Shown here one piece after another: positions 5,682 to 5,807 of a stretch of DNA of 5,807 bases. The notes below the pieces were generated by a model. The model made no database searches, was not told the DNA's origin, and saw only the letters and a list, made by a program, of their open reading frames with translations. The DNA is from an uncultured Verrucomicrobiota bacterium (GTDB lineage Bacteria > Verrucomicrobiota > Verrucomicrobiia > Limisphaerales > UBA1096): positions 1 through 5,807 of the forward strand of contig CAJXAU010000122.1 in assembly GCA_913050205.1 (NCBI GenBank), given 5' to 3'. Positions within the stretch are counted from its first letter, which is position 1, and each line of letters begins with the position of its first letter. Both the position numbers and the translations under genes were made by a program.

Positions 5682-5807
5682 GGTACCGCTTCCTTATTAA
5701 ACAGAAGTTGATGAGTCGTTTTTTTAAAACGCGGATCATCGCTGGGTTTATACTTCTCCAATAGAGAATGCCTAGGCCGAGGATCAGCCCGATCGGGACG
5801 GATAGCA
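5682..5807. other. Right-edge intergenic stretch without a convincing gene
   Basis: This AT-richer stretch holds a 17-codon + strand reading (ATG 5711, stop TAG 5762-5764) with no ribosome site and two short perfect palindromes, GCCTAGGC (5770-5777) and CCCGATCGGG (5788-5797). A lone TATACT (5749-5754) has no matching upstream -35. One minus-strand frame is open from the edge. None of these is enough to call a gene. Confidence 0.5.
5710..5740 (+). terminator. Weak imperfect stem-loop downstream of the pilin-like gene, doubtful terminator
   Basis: GATGA (5710-5714) pairs with TCATC (5736-5740), and inside it CGTTTT (5717-5722) pairs with AAAACG (5726-5731), with a 2/4-base internal loop. The stem is AT-rich, and its T-run is in the loop rather than after the stem, so it does not fit the standard intrinsic terminator. 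It is listed because it is the only folded candidate after the stop at 5681. Confidence 0.2.

Noticed and set aside
5749..5754. TATACT as a -10 box for a gene to the right
   Set aside because: No -35-like sequence lies 15-19 bases upstream and no start codon with a ribosome site follows within the window.
1..5807. CRISPR array, tRNA, rRNA, insertion sequence or integrase
   Set aside because: No regularly spaced direct repeats, no cloverleaf-like sequence and no transposase or recombinase motifs were seen on either strand.

Overview
The window looks like chromosome from a member of the Planctomycetota-Verrucomicrobiota-Chlamydiota superphylum, most likely Verrucomicrobiota. The DNA is GC-rich. 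The first gene has the stacked planctomycete-type domains PSD3-PSD5-PSD4-PSCyt3-PSD2 (DUF1587/1595/1592/1588/1585). The last gene has the pilin-like N-terminus typical of Verrucomicrobiota and Lentisphaerota (GFTLIELLVVIAIIAILAG, then LLPALARAKEKGRSTACLNN) rather than the planctomycete DUF1559 version. This assignment rests on family recognition, not on a search.

Layout: all four recognised genes are on the + strand. Positions 3-3382 hold a DUF1592-family protein with a c-type haem motif (5' end outside the window) and a Tat-exported HXXSHH (DUF1552) protein; they overlap by 4 nt (ATGA). Twelve bases later comes a secreted ankyrin-repeat protein (3395-4870). The three have no room for internal promoters and read as one operon. 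After a 67-nt AT-richer gap with a plausible promoter, a type II secretion/type IV pilin-like protein (4938-5681) begins a separate unit. The last 126 nt hold no convincing gene.

How the genes may work together: all four products carry export signals or belong to exported families. The first three form a module I recall as recurring in Planctomycetota, Verrucomicrobiota and Acidobacteriota, with no established function. Inference: a periplasmic or outer-surface assembly in which a haem-containing scaffold protein, a metal-binding-like HXXSHH protein and an ankyrin protein act together.

The most unusual signal is a repeated palindrome, CGCTTGGCCAAGCG. Its 12-base core GCTTGGCCAAGC occurs five times in 5.8 kb, where well under 0.01 would be expected by chance. 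It lies inside coding sequence in two different reading phases, across a stop codon, and in the pilin leader peptide, where it is extended into two overlapping palindromes. It resembles an iterated palindrome of the cyanobacterial HIP1 kind, or a protein-binding site, and I cannot tie it to a described element.
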